Of a stretch of DNA of 64,000 bases, positions 34,012-44,279 are shown piece after piece; the first letter of the stretch is position 1; every line of letters begins with the position of its first letter. The notes under the pieces were generated by a model that made no database searches, was not told where the DNA came from, and worked only from the letters and a program-made list of their open reading frames with translations. Position numbers and translations under genes: made by a program. The stretch is from Lenzites betulinus (Eukaryota; Basidiomycota; Agaricomycetes; Polyporales; Polyporaceae). The stretch lies in NCBI GenBank assembly GCA_022264855.1, contig JABYQU010000015.1, positions 1 through 64,000 on the forward strand, in the 5' to 3' direction.

Positions 34012-35195
34012 TCAGATAGAGGAGACCGTGCCGGGGACCTGGGTCACAGTCGGAGGCTGCCCGTTCATGCCGGGCTGAATCACTACCGAGTGACCAGGGG
34101 TCTGCTGGACGACATACCCAGGCGCGATCTGCGCTCCGCCGCCGTACCCGCCCATCGGCTGCATGCCCATGCCCATCGGCATCCCGCCGGGGTAGCCGTA
34201 CCCGTTCGGCGGGTACATGCCCTGCGGGTACTGCCCGCCCTCGGGGTACCCCGGGAGCTGCCCGAACCAGGGCAGCTCGATGATAGGCTCCGCCCACGCG
34301 TAGGGCCGCCCGAAGACTTTGGCGCGCGTCGTGAGCGAGATGAGGATCCAGAGGAAGATGGCGTCTATGTGCAAGAGTCAAATTGGGGGAGGCGTGCGCG
34401 CGCGGGCATCAGCGGGGAGGAACGGAATGATGTGGGGGGGAGGGCACGCACAGAGGCAGAAGATCATCCACGAGAACGCTTGCACGACACGCATCTCATA
34501 GCACCAGCTCCGCTCGGAGACTGTACGATGTTAGTGGCGACGACCCGGGACGCTCCAGAAAACTCACTGCTCCCGGATTTGGTGGGCACCTGCTGGGACC
34601 CGAGCGAATCGCATTGTGTGTTTCCGATGATATCGCTGGAAGTTGTTGGCGTAAGTCTCGCGGACACAACATGTGAGGGAGAGCTTACGTCGTCCATGCG
34701 GCCTCAGCTGCGCGGAAGATTTCGTGTTACGGTTCGAGCCCACGACAAGGTTTAATTGATAGACGTACCGAGCCAGAGGACGCCCAAGATGAAGAGGAAG
34801 AATGCCTCTGTTCTGGGGGTAGACCATTGTAATCTACGGGGCAATGATGAGCATTGAAGGGATACACCAGATGCTACACCGTTCACATACCCCACAAGTA
34901 ATAGTACAATAGTCAAAGATGGGATGATGAGAGAGAAGATGGAATAGTCATCTATGCGGCCCAGTCAGAACTTCGCAGTGCAATCATTGCAGAACAGTGC
35001 GCACGGCGGATGTTTGGAAGGAAGATACTCGCCCAGTAGGCTGCGATACCAAGCACGGTAGCGGTGAGGAGCAGGAGGGTGACTGAAAGAGGACGGCCGG
35101 GTGCGGGATCAGACCTCGCGTTGCGGAGTGGGCATGGGAAGAGTCGGGTGCTCACCGTGGCCATAGAGGCGCATCGCTCTGAAGAGCTGCGTCAT
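34012..35195 (-). CDS. MARVEL-like four-helix membrane protein, 250 aa
   Basis: Eight small exons (35156-35195, 35005-35082, 34891-34951, 34769-34833, 34689-34707, 34568-34635, 34452-34520, 34012-34364) join exactly in phase to 250 codons; the 19-base fifth exon is notable. Four hydrophobic helices are seen: TLLLLTATVLGIAAYWASIF, SLIIPSLTIVLLLVG, EAFFLFILGVLWLG, and QAFSWMIFCLYAIFLWILIS. A loop with a pair of cysteines separates helices 3 and 4. The cytosolic tail is Gly/Tyr/Pro/Met-rich (YPPNGYGYPGGMPMGMG) and includes the motif ELPWFG. This layout is common for fungal plasma-membrane proteins with a MARVEL domain; the exact role is not known. Confidence 0.8.
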
Positions 35196-37043
35196 TCTGG
35201 ATGATATGCATGTGTTAACACTGGTCTCGGGGCATGTCTGAGGGGTGTGGGGGCATCCGGAGGAAATGCGGACCTGGGCTAGCGGAGCAGGAGGCGATGG
35301 AGAGGTATCGCTTCAGAGGCGGTATGGGGGCGAGGGTAGATATGTGGCAGTCGTCGTCGTCGTGTCGTTAGATCGTCGAGGATGTACAGGTCGAGGGCGA
35401 GGGCAGAGGGCAGGACCCGGGAGAAGCTGCTCAGTGACGTCGCGTCCGTCCTCGAGAGTCGACGCCGAATTCAATGTTCATCTTGTCGCTCGCACGTGCT
35501 CTACACGTGCAGAACGCGTGACGGCGCCTCCCTTCGCACTGCTTACGATTGTTTTCGCGCTCTCGTAGAGCAAATTTGAGGGGTTTCGAGGTGGTAGCAC
35601 ACTATGAATGTAGGGATGGTCTGTGTTTGAAAGACATGGGAACCGACGTTCGGTATATTTGTACAACAAAACATAGGTGTCAAGTTGCGCGCTTGAGCTG
35701 CTTGCGCTGAGCGCGAAGCTTTTGGCATAGCCACCACATCATTACTAACCGTTTCTGCGGGGTGTTCAAGGGTGTTCAACGTTCAAACGTTCAAGGCTCA
35801 ATTTCCCACCATATGCATTCCGACCACCCGTTAGCCTCTACGTTGCTATTCTCCTCCTCAGAAGTCACCATGTCTACTCGTACATAGCATTCGAGCTACC
35901 ACGCGGATCTAATCCTGTTGCCATAGTGCGTCTCATACTAGACCACCGGGCTTCGAGGTTTCCAGCACCTGTTCTGCCCTGTCGAGCGAAGCCCCGTGTC
36001 TGGCGTGCAGACAGAGCCTACCTCACATTCAAGGAGTCAGGTTTGGCACGATCCATGGACGTGTAACTTGGACGTGAACGGTTTTGGTATGAGACTAGTA
36101 CTCCAGGGTCAGAGCGTTAAGCAGCGGCACATCTCCTTGCCGTAATCGTAGCTAGCAAGGCCCGGGTCGTCCTATCTCACCCACAAGGCTGTAAGTTCTC
36201 GTCCTCGCTTTCTTTGTATCGAAGACATGACTTACCGGACGTACTTGTAGGGCACCCACATTGTCAATCGACGACGTACAAAGCCCGGGCTCCTCTGATC
36301 ACTGCAGCTGACCGGCGCAAGTCACCATTCAACACCGGGAGCCAGACCGCAGGTGAGTTGGCCAGCTTACGCCCTCACCGCCGCTTCCATGCGACGTCGA
36401 GTACAATGTGACGAGCCGTCCAGCCAGGAGCCCATCGCATGGCGGATGTCGCACTGTCTGGGGATGCATAGTACTACTTCAAGATATGTCCGGGCGTTTA
36501 CCGGACAGGACGTACCCCGCAGAACAGGGCGCGCATATCTCGAGGATTGCAGCACGTCTGGGCGCACTGATCAGCCACGAGAACACCTTAGCTGTCTTTC
36601 TCCCACCGCAAAACCGTCCTCTTCTGCTTGTTTTCTCTGATATCCTGCATGTATATGATGACTGACTGACTGTGTTCTAACCGCCTTGTGGCCCCGTGCG
36701 CAAAAGTGATGCCTTTAATTTGGGCACAGCAGCTGTCGTTCAGCCGTGGTAACTTCCATACGATGGTGAGCATGACCAAATGTACAGTGGGGCCCCCATT
36801 CTCATGTCACCCACAAGTGCTTCTCGGTCACAGAGTATCACCCACGACCTGCGAACTCGTCGGAGCATGACCGACAGCTACCTGCGCCTCGTGCCAACGC
36901 TGGAGTTCTGGAGAGCGGTGGTTCGTAGCGAAACTGAGAGGTGCCAGTGTAGTCAACCATATATAAGGCCGCATCTCGCTGCTGTGAATACTCATCCCAT
37001 CTCTGCTCGCTCTCCAGCACAACCCACCTCGACCACAGCAGCC
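35196..37043. other. Long intergenic region with one promoter element
   Basis: No convincing exon in about 1.8 kb. Around 35760-35795 there is a short direct repeat (gttcaa/cgttcaaacgttcaagg). The 3' end holds the TATA box of the 37044 gene. Confidence 0.4.
36960..36966 (+). promoter_or_regulatory. TATA box of the 37044 gene
   Basis: tatataa lies 78 bases before the start codon at 37044, a normal distance for a fungal TATA promoter with a short 5' leader. The leader after it is C-rich (cccatctctgctcgctctcc), as often seen in strongly expressed basidiomycete genes. Confidence 0.65.
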
Positions 37044-38503
37044 ATGCCCATCAACCACCTTCAATCTTTCTGGGACGTCCCCGTCGGCACCGGCGACATT
37101 GGCTCTGACCGCCGCGCCCAGGTCGCCAAGGTCGCCCTCGCTCTCAACGAAAACCCAGACGTTATCTTCGCTTCGTCCTCCGGCGGGTACACCGACGCCG
37201 AGCTCCCTGAGCTCTCGCTCATCATTCGCATCGGCGTCGAGCCGCAGTCTCTCAAGGGCGCGATCGAGGAGGCTCTCGCTGCCCAGAAGGTCTCTGTCGA
37301 GCCCGTCCTCAAGGACGACGTGCGCTACTACGACTTTGGCAAGAGAGAGCTCGACAACTTCGCCGCCGCCGCGCACGTCCCCGATCTGGGCTCCGCTCAT
37401 GCGGCTATCGACGAGCTCGCCCGACTCCGCTACCAGCCTCACGACGGGCCCACTCCCAGCGCCGCGGACGTGCTCGCGTCGTTCGCCGGCGCCGACAGCT
37501 TCGCCAACATCTCCCCTTCCCAGATTTCTGAGAACTTTTCAATCGGCACGCCGCGGTTCCAGCAGCTCCGGGGCGCCCGGGGCGATGCCATCGAGCAGCA
37601 CATCAAAGGCCTTTCGAACACATTCGCCTCGCTCAAGAAGGAGACGAACTCCAATGCCGCGACAGCCATCATGGTCGGTGGTGGGCTCATCACAGTGGGC
37701 TCGAAGATGTGGACGCTGTACTCCGCCATTCAAACCGCTGGTTCTGTCACCGCGCTGGTCTCCCAGCTCATCGCTGCAGTGGGAGGCATCGTCGCCCTCG
37801 GCGCCATCATCGCGGTCATTGCGATCGCGTTTGGGCTGCTGTGGATTTTTCTGAAAGAGTGAGAGCGTTTTCTTACAGTCAATCGCGTACTAGCGGCTGA
37901 CTGTTTCCCCGACGTACTCAGCGCCCTCAACCTTTGTCTCGTAGTCAACAGCAGGAACGACCTGACGTTTACCAATGACTATATCAAGAACGGAGAGCGT
38001 TACACTATCGTCCAATCGCTTCCGCAGGCGGCAGCCAATCCCGCCAACAAGCCTGGTGCAGTCCCCTGTGGCTTCTTCGTGTACCGCAAGGTCTGTTGGC
38101 CCAGAATACGTATGCTTTGCATTGCAGCTGACCCGCCGCGCTCGCTGTCTAGTACAATATCGGGCGTGGTGGCCCCTCCGCGAAGGACGAAGCGGATCAC
38201 GCCGAACCTATTCCACCTGTTCCGAGCCCTCGCCTCCCTATCGGATTCTACGGGTCGTGCATGGGCATGGCGTTTAGGTTCTCGACCGGCCAGCGGTTCG
38301 CAGTCGGGATGGACTGCCCGAACACCATCATCGGAGGCACGAACTCGATCGTCATCACGACGAGGTCCGCCCAGGATGCCGCCCAGCTGGCCAACGACAA
38401 CGGCACGGCCGATCAGTCTATCACCGTCGGGCCGTACAAGTGCACCGTCAGGCGTGCGGCTGCTCTCGGCTCCGTCAACTACGGCTTGTGCTTGATCGAG
38501 TAG
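37044..38503 (+). CDS. Unrecognised protein with a membrane hairpin and Cys-containing C-domain, 444 aa
   Basis: Exons 37044-37858, 37922-38090 and 38153-38503 join in phase to 444 codons. There is no signal peptide. Residues 1-210 are soluble and Ala/Asp-rich; about residues 210-270 hold two long hydrophobic stretches (ATAIMVGGGLITVGSKMW, then LIAAVGGIVALGAIIAVIAI), ending in FLKE. The C-terminal 170 residues look beta-rich (FTNDYIKNGERYTIV, VPCGFFVYRK, IGFYGSCMGMAFRFSTG, FAVGMDCPNT). A helical hydrophobic hairpin next to a beta domain is a design also seen in some pore-forming proteins, so a membrane-active defence protein is possible; this is only an inference and I do not recognise the family. 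A TATA box and C-rich leader suggest regulated, strong expression. Confidence 0.75.
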
Positions 38504-39096
38504 CCTATTGCATTGCTCGTAGACGCACTGGCAAGTATGTTGACAACGGCCTTGTTTCTTGACCGCGATACACCGCGACTGTGAATGTTCTGACGTTCTC
38601 TGACCTGACTCACCCTGTCCTATTTGTACCTGCCCAGTAAACTCGAAAACTCAGAAGTTGTTGGACGAGAATATGATTTGTGCCTAGTATTGTATCACTG
38701 TCCCAGCCTGAACTTCATCGGCATCCGTTGCAGAATGGGCTGAGAGTAGGCGTCTTGTTGGGGCGCCCCCCGCCCCGATCACCCGCGACCTACCCCCGCT
38801 GTGCAGACTCGTGCTGACCACATCCCCTGTACAGAGTGTTCTTCCCGGCTGTGCTTGGAATTTGACATCGAGGTTATCCGTGGAATGCGCGGTTTTTCCC
38901 TCACTAGAGATGGCATTCAACGAGCCTGCGAACTCGCTACCGACCGACAACAGTTACACAGGGTGTGGCCAGCAAGAGGGTGTGCTCCGCGACGGGGTCA
39001 GATGTGTTTCTCGTTCGATACTATCTAAGTGGGATTCGCGGTCTACGGATTACGTAATTAGATGTATTAGTAGGGCAGCCTTAGCGTAGCACGATG
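38504..39096. other. Intergenic region, no feature seen
   Basis: 3' flank of the 37044 gene up to the outer edge of the tyrosine-recombinase element. No gene or target duplication is visible at the border. Confidence 0.4.
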
Positions 39097-39330
39097 TCTA
39101 TGCTCGAGTGGGGTGACGAACGAAGTTCGCGAATACGAGCGGACGCACACTGGGGGTCTTGAGGTACGACAAAGGCGAAGGACATCGATTAAACGGATAG
39201 GATATCTAAGTACGACGATAACGAGCGAAGTGTTCGGGCGAGAGCCCGCCCGCCAAGGGGTCTGGGCTCACCGGCGCGCGGCGCGCGCGTCTCCGATTAC
39301 CTGAGGATTGAGCTGTCAGCAAGCCGTGAA
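39097..39330 (-). repeat. B2 repeat of the YR element
   Basis: 234 bases, starting tctatgctcgagtggggtga and ending agcaagccgtgaa, identical by eye to 40749-40982. It is the outer downstream end of the element. Confidence 0.9.
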
Positions 39331-39710
39331 CCGGGCGGGCGGGCGCGTCGTTTAGGGAGAGGCGTGGTGGGCTTGTAACAGGCGGGCGGAGAACGCACGG
39401 CCAACGTGCCCGAGGGCGCAGAGGAGGGGGGAGAAAAGCGAACGGGTGAGAGTAAGAGATGGGGGATGGAAGGGGGGGTGGGCGGGGGCGGGGCATGCAG
39501 AGTATCGAAGCGGTGCAGATAGCGGCGCAATCTCGGCGTGGCGCCAGGCAGGTGGACGCGCGAGGGAGCGGAAAGAAGAAACGGAGGGCAAGGGGGGGGT
39601 AGCCCGGACGATCGGATGCCGACCAATTTTTTGGCGAGTGGGGCGGCGGGGCGAACGGGCCGACCGCGGGGATAGCGGAGGTGGCGGCGCGGGACGAGGG
39701 GGTGAGATGG

Positions 39711-40349
39711 TTAAAGGCTGGCGTTCGGGAGTTGGGCCGCTCGGCCACTTTCGACACGGATTCCCCCTTCCTGGAACTCGACACTGCGCGAATGGCCCCG
39801 CGTTGCGCCGTCTGCGATCGGCGAAGGGGACGACGTGGTAGTAGTTACCACGGTGTACGAGATGCGGCCGACCAGCTCGCACGACTGGCGGGCGGGGTCC
39901 GGGTGACGCGATCCATGGCGCCGCCGTGCGTGCGGGGCGGTCGCCTCCACCAGCGAGGGGGATGCCAATGGGGGGTAGATGGGGATGGTGCATCCGGGCT
40001 GGCAGTCACGACCGAGGAACGCTTGGAGGGCGGGGAGGGGGCCGAGGTACACCCAAGCGCAACGACACTGCAGGAGCAGAGTGGTCGGGAGCGCGCCATC
40101 ATCGGGCCCGTGGAGGCTGGTTGTGAGCTCTACCATGTGCTCCTCGAGGACGCGGACCCCCAGGATGCGGACATCCCAGGTGCGGTATCGCAGGCCGTCC
40201 ACGATGTCGAATTCTATGATCGCGCCAATGCGCAACCGGCGCGTAGGCCGTTCGATCACGATGTAGGTGTTTGGGACACTGTGGAGGACGCCGGTGGCGG
40301 CGCGAGCTACCGATACGACGATCGGGACGGGGGGCCAGTGGATGGGCAT
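39711..40349 (-). CDS. Accessory open frame in the YR element spacer, 212 aa
   Basis: An ATG-initiated frame in the same orientation as the other element genes, within the A2-B2 spacer. The first 75 residues read like a folded protein (TYIVIERPTRRLRIGAI, FDIVDGLRYRTWDVRILGV) while the C-terminal half is Arg/Ser/Pro-rich and could be non-coding read-through. I do not recognise the family. Whether it is expressed or merely chance GC-rich openness cannot be decided from the sequence. Confidence 0.4.
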   Translation of the reverse strand: MPIHWPPVPIVVSVARAATGVLHSVPNTYIVIERPTRRLRIGAIIEFDIVDGLRYRTWDVRILGVRVLEEHMVELTTSLHGPDDGALPTTLLLQCRCAWVYLGPLPALQAFLGRDCQPGCTIPIYPPLASPSLVEATAPHARRRHGSRHPDPARQSCELVGRISYTVVTTTTSSPSPIADGATRGHSRSVEFQEGGIRVESGRAAQLPNASL

Positions 40350-40574
40350 TGGATTGGGCGCGCGGGGGGAGGGGGCGTGGTTCGGGACAAGACAAAGTTG
40401 CAGCTTTTGTACTTGTGCGGGGGTGGCGTGGGGCGGGCCTGGCGACGGGGTTCTGAGGCTGAGATAAATGAAATAAAATAACGTAAAGGATTGTGATACG
40501 CGAGCTGGAGGCGAAGAAACAAAGCCGATGTTGCGCGCTGCGCTAGCGGCGAAAAAAGGGGCGTGGTGGGAGGG

Positions 40575-40750
40575 CGAAAAGAAACGAGTGGTCTAGGTCT
40601 AGAGGAAGCCGAGCAAGCAGCAGCCGACGGTAGCAGGGTGACGGGGCGCAAGCGAGAAGAGTGAACTCGCTTGGCGCCCGTCACCCGCAGAGCATAGACG
40701 TGGCGTTGCCTGCGCGCTCGTTCCTCGCGCGCTTATGCAACGCGGCCATC
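40575..40750 (-). repeat. A2 repeat of the YR element
   Basis: 176 bases identical by eye to 46185-46360. It directly abuts B1, overlapping it by the bases tc. Confidence 0.9.
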
Positions 40751-40982
40751 TATGCTCGAGTGGGGTGACGAACGAAGTTCGCGAATACGAGCGGACGCAC
40801 ACTGGGGGTCTTGAGGTACGACAAAGGCGAAGGACATCGATTAAACGGATAGGATATCTAAGTACGACGATAACGAGCGAAGTGTTCGGGCGAGAGCCCG
40901 CCCGCCAAGGGGTCTGGGCTCACCGGCGCGCGGCGCGCGCGTCTCCGATTACCTGAGGATTGAGCTGTCAGCAAGCCGTGAA
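40749..40982 (-). repeat. B1 repeat of the YR element
   Basis: Identical by eye to 39097-39330. It begins 32 bases after the recombinase stop. Confidence 0.9.
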
Positions 40983-41014
40983 CTCCCCATTGGTAGGAGC
41001 TTCCACGCGACGTG

Positions 41015-42181
41015 TCACGCGCTTGCGGGATACCCACACGCTAGTCGAAGTGGAGCACTCACTGCTGACTGGGGTCCGCCTGACGACCGCATGATTGTTC
41101 TCGAAAACGCGTCGAGCACGTCGGAGTTCTCTTGCATGTGGGGAGCGAGAACCTGCGCGTGCTTCCGGAGGTACACCAAGAATGCGTCGCTCTTCCAGCG
41201 ACCGATAGACTTGACCGCCTCGAATGATACGCCCTGTAGCAGATACTCCAGGGTGCCACCGATCCGGAAGCTGTGGCCTGAGAAGTCCGAGCCGTCCACG
41301 TTGCTCGCGGCAGACTTCAGGCGCTGCAGCATTGCTTTGCGCGTGAGAGGGGCTGCGGAACCGGAAGGACGCTTGTACGCGAAGAGGTGATGGGAGTCCG
41401 GGAGGTTGTTGACCGCAAGATGATTATCCAGCACGTCCCACGGATCGCAAGGTGATTCTTCGCGTTTCGCGAACGATATGTCCTCGCCGTCTCGTGCTGT
41501 CTTCGTCCGGGGCAAGTGTATCACCCGCACGACGCTCCCGTCGCGGTGTTCTTCTGTTCGGATGGACGCTCGCGTCGGGCATCGCGTTACATTGAAAGCC
41601 TTGAGTGTCTTGACGGTCAGCTCACCAAGGCGTGCAACGGAGTAGAAGGCGATGCAAGCGCAGGCCCACACGGCGGCGTCGAGGGGGGAAGACAAGTCGA
41701 AATGGGGGCGCAGCGCCCCTAGGGTGAGAGAAGTGACCGGCACCCTCTGCCCACGCTTAGAGGAGGGGGGTGCCAATGCCCCGGCGCCGGCTAGCGCGGC
41801 GTCGTACGCGGGCCCACTGATGGACCATGGGATGCCGTGTATGATGTGCCAAGCTCGCACTCCTGCCACGTAGTTGTTGATCGCGCTTGCGCTGTAAGAA
41901 CCGGCCAGCGATGATATGAATGCGAGTATCAGGAGCTCGGAAGCCGGTGCTCGTTGGGCGTCTGGGATTTCATGAGCATCGCAGAACACGTGAAAAACAA
42001 GGAGACCGGTTCCATAGGTTGAGAGCGTGGCACCCAACCAAGAAAAGGACGTTACGGTGGTGATCCGCTTGAGTTCCTCGTCTGTGAACGCTGCGCCGCT
42101 TCCTTGGTGGGTTTGACGACGCGACAGCGCGGGCTTCCACTCTACGAGTCGTTCGGCGGCGAGGCAATGAGGGCGCAGCAT
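41015..42181 (-). CDS. Tyrosine recombinase (integrase) of the YR retrotransposon, about 388 aa
   Basis: The frame is open far upstream, but protein-like sequence begins at the ATG at 42181 (MLRPHCLAAERLVEW), 80 bases after the RT frame stops. An N-terminal SAM-like helical domain (STYGTGLLVFHVFCD, SASAINNYVAGVRAWH) precedes the catalytic domain. The catalytic residues of the family can be seen: Arg in FYSVARLGELTV, HSFRIGG (His and second Arg), GRWKSDAF, and the tyrosine in LVYLRKH. The enzyme would insert a circular double-stranded DNA copy by site-specific-type recombination without target duplication. The frame upstream of 42181 is only the shadow of the RT-RNase H gene. It could be translated by re-initiation or frameshifting. 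Confidence 0.88.
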   Translation of the reverse strand: MLRPHCLAAERLVEWKPALSRRQTHQGSGAAFTDEELKRITTVTSFSWLGATLSTYGTGLLVFHVFCDAHEIPDAQRAPASELLILAFISSLAGSYSASAINNYVAGVRAWHIIHGIPWSISGPAYDAALAGAGALAPPSSKRGQRVPVTSLTLGALRPHFDLSSPLDAAVWACACIAFYSVARLGELTVKTLKAFNVTRCPTRASIRTEEHRDGSVVRVIHLPRTKTARDGEDISFAKREESPCDPWDVLDNHLAVNNLPDSHHLFAYKRPSGSAAPLTRKAMLQRLKSAASNVDGSDFSGHSFRIGGTLEYLLQGVSFEAVKSIGRWKSDAFLVYLRKHAQVLAPHMQENSDVLDAFSRTIMRSSGGPQSAVSAPLRLACGYPASA

Positions 42182-42260
42182 AGAGGGGAGTGGCTGCAAA
42201 TCTTGCACGTAGGGGCGAGGGCGATTAGCGGTTGAGCGTGGACGACTGTGCAAGGGGGCG

Positions 42261-44279
42261 TCAAAACGCGTCCTGTTCGTCCGCACAGTACGAGGCTCTC
42301 CAAGCGCGTTCTTGCTCCTCAAAGCGACCGTTGTTGTACAGGCGTCGCGCCGTTTCCGCTCGTGAGTAGGCGGCTTTGACTGCGGGAGAGGCGCGCTGGC
42401 TATCTGCTCGTCGGCTGGTCTCCCTCTCGTGCTGTGGAGCGTCGAAGTCAACAATGAAATCCGAGAGGGATGCATGAATAGGTAGCGGTGGGAGGAGGAG
42501 ACGTCTCGGGGGGTACTTCCCTCGCGATGGGTCGTCTGCGGGGTTTCGCGCGCTTTCGACGTAACGCGTGTGCGCGCTGAAACCACGCTCGCCCAGGTAG
42601 GCGGCGATACGCTTGAAGACCTCGTTCGTTGGTCTGTTTCGACTGCGCCCTCTCCACCAGCCCTCGACGACTCCCCGGTTGTCGCCGAAGATTTTGAAGT
42701 CCGAGGTGCGTGGGGGTAAGGTTGATACCGCTTGGACGACGAACTCGAAGCCGATCGCCTCGGCCCACCCGATATCGCGGCCTTCGCTCTTCCAGCCTGG
42801 TACGAGACGCCACGCTCTCCAGTACCCGCCCACGACGATGGCGATTCCGACTCCCGAGCTGGCGTCCGAAAACGCGCTGGGATCCCAAACGGGGCGGGGG
42901 CCGGGAAGAGGGCGCTCGATGACTGCGGGGCTGAGCGCGGACCTCCACCAGGCAAGGTCAGCGGGGGTCTGCTTGGGAGGAGTTCGCGGCATGAAAGGAC
43001 GGTTACCGAATAGCCCGAGCATGGCTTCCAGGTTGATGAGATATGCTCGTCCATCGGGGATGACCAGGGTCGCGTGCCATAGTTTCCCGTGCAGGCGTTG
43101 CGCCTCTCGCAGAGTGTGAGTGCGCTTCGCCAACCACTCGTCGATCGCTCGGATGTACTTGGCCGCCTTGCTAGGCTGAATGGCGACTGAACGCGTCCCT
43201 TCGAGGTTCCAGACGAGACCCGTGAACGGGAAACGCGGCGCGAACAGCTGGTCCTTTTCCTTCTGCCAAGGTATACCCAATTGCTCGGATATGTGGTCGA
43301 TGTCGGCCAAGGCGTACGAAAAGGCGGCGTCCGCGGGTGATCTGGGGGAGGACGCAGACAGGTCCTTGACGTCGAACTCCATGTCCTCCACGAACTCGTC
43401 GACCCTCCCGTCTGGTAGGACGTCGCCTCCGAACCACAGACGACCCCCCTGGTGTTTGGCGCCTCCATGTCGACGAATCTGAGCGCGCCATTCCGCGCGC
43501 CTGCGGTTGTACTCGGGGATATGCTCGCGCCGTATGCGAAGGAAAACTTTGTCATCCACCCACTTGGCGATGGGTCCGATGCCGGCGGCTCGCATGATGT
43601 CCGCGCAAGCGTCAGCGAGATTGCCGTACACTCCCGCGTGAGATCCCACCCCGAAGGAAGCGCAGGAGTCGACGGCGAAGGAGTCGCTGCCCAGGCGCAC
43701 GACCGTTCCGGGCCACTGGGAAGGAGCGAGAGGGATGATTCGGTATGCTTCGGCCACGTCGCGTACGGCGCCTTGAGACCCGGGCGGGAGGCGCCAACAC
43801 AGCAGGCAAAATGTGTCGAAGGTTCCCCAAGTGCACGGATAATTAGCAGAGATAATGTGTGAATTAATGGATGATGCGGACGGGGAAGGGCAGTAGGGGA
43901 AAGAGAAATTCTGCACGAGACGAAAGACGTGTGGTTTGTGCGGTTTAGGAGTGAGAGACAGAGGAGACGTTTGGAAGGGTCCGATGTCGCGTTCGAGTTC
44001 GGCGTGAGAGAAAGGGCCAATATAACGGCCGGAGTCGAATTTGTGTTGAACGATACGTTCGAACTCTCCGGGCGGGAACGCGAGACTGGAACTGTTAGGA
44101 GGGATAAAGGATTGAGAGATCTGGGGAATGCCGGATACGAAGCCGTAACGAATGTGAGACGCAAGAGAAGGGTATCGAGGGGAGAGGCCGTATTCACGCA
44201 GAAGGTGCTCCCATCCGTCTGCGCGCAACGGGGTGAGAGGGTTACTCCGTCTGTGCGAGAGTACACTCGAAGGCGCCAT
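42261..44279 (-). CDS. Reverse transcriptase-RNase H of the YR retrotransposon, 672 aa
   Basis: A single ATG-initiated frame overlapping the end of gag by 38 bases in another frame. Early residues (HIRYGFVSGIP, FPPGEFERIVQHKFDSGRYI) are typical of DIRS-like RTs of basidiomycetes. RT motifs: FRLVQNFSFPY, RDVAEAYRIIPLAPSQWPG, FGVGSHAGVYG, and the catalytic KWVDDKVFLRI. The RNase H domain follows at about residue 460: FSDASSGVGIAI, IGWAEAIGFEF, FGDNRGVVEGWW and RNPADDPSRG supply the acidic residues. No frameshift or stop is present. The end at 42261 lies 80 bases before the recombinase ATG. Confidence 0.9.
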   Translation of the reverse strand: MAPSSVLSHRRSNPLTPLRADGWEHLLREYGLSPRYPSLASHIRYGFVSGIPQISQSFIPPNSSSLAFPPGEFERIVQHKFDSGRYIGPFSHAELERDIGPFQTSPLSLTPKPHKPHVFRLVQNFSFPYCPSPSASSINSHIISANYPCTWGTFDTFCLLCWRLPPGSQGAVRDVAEAYRIIPLAPSQWPGTVVRLGSDSFAVDSCASFGVGSHAGVYGNLADACADIMRAAGIGPIAKWVDDKVFLRIRREHIPEYNRRRAEWRAQIRRHGGAKHQGGRLWFGGDVLPDGRVDEFVEDMEFDVKDLSASSPRSPADAAFSYALADIDHISEQLGIPWQKEKDQLFAPRFPFTGLVWNLEGTRSVAIQPSKAAKYIRAIDEWLAKRTHTLREAQRLHGKLWHATLVIPDGRAYLINLEAMLGLFGNRPFMPRTPPKQTPADLAWWRSALSPAVIERPLPGPRPVWDPSAFSDASSGVGIAIVVGGYWRAWRLVPGWKSEGRDIGWAEAIGFEFVVQAVSTLPPRTSDFKIFGDNRGVVEGWWRGRSRNRPTNEVFKRIAAYLGERGFSAHTRYVESARNPADDPSRGKYPPRRLLLPPLPIHASLSDFIVDFDAPQHERETSRRADSQRASPAVKAAYSRAETARRLYNNGRFEEQERAWRASYCADEQDAF

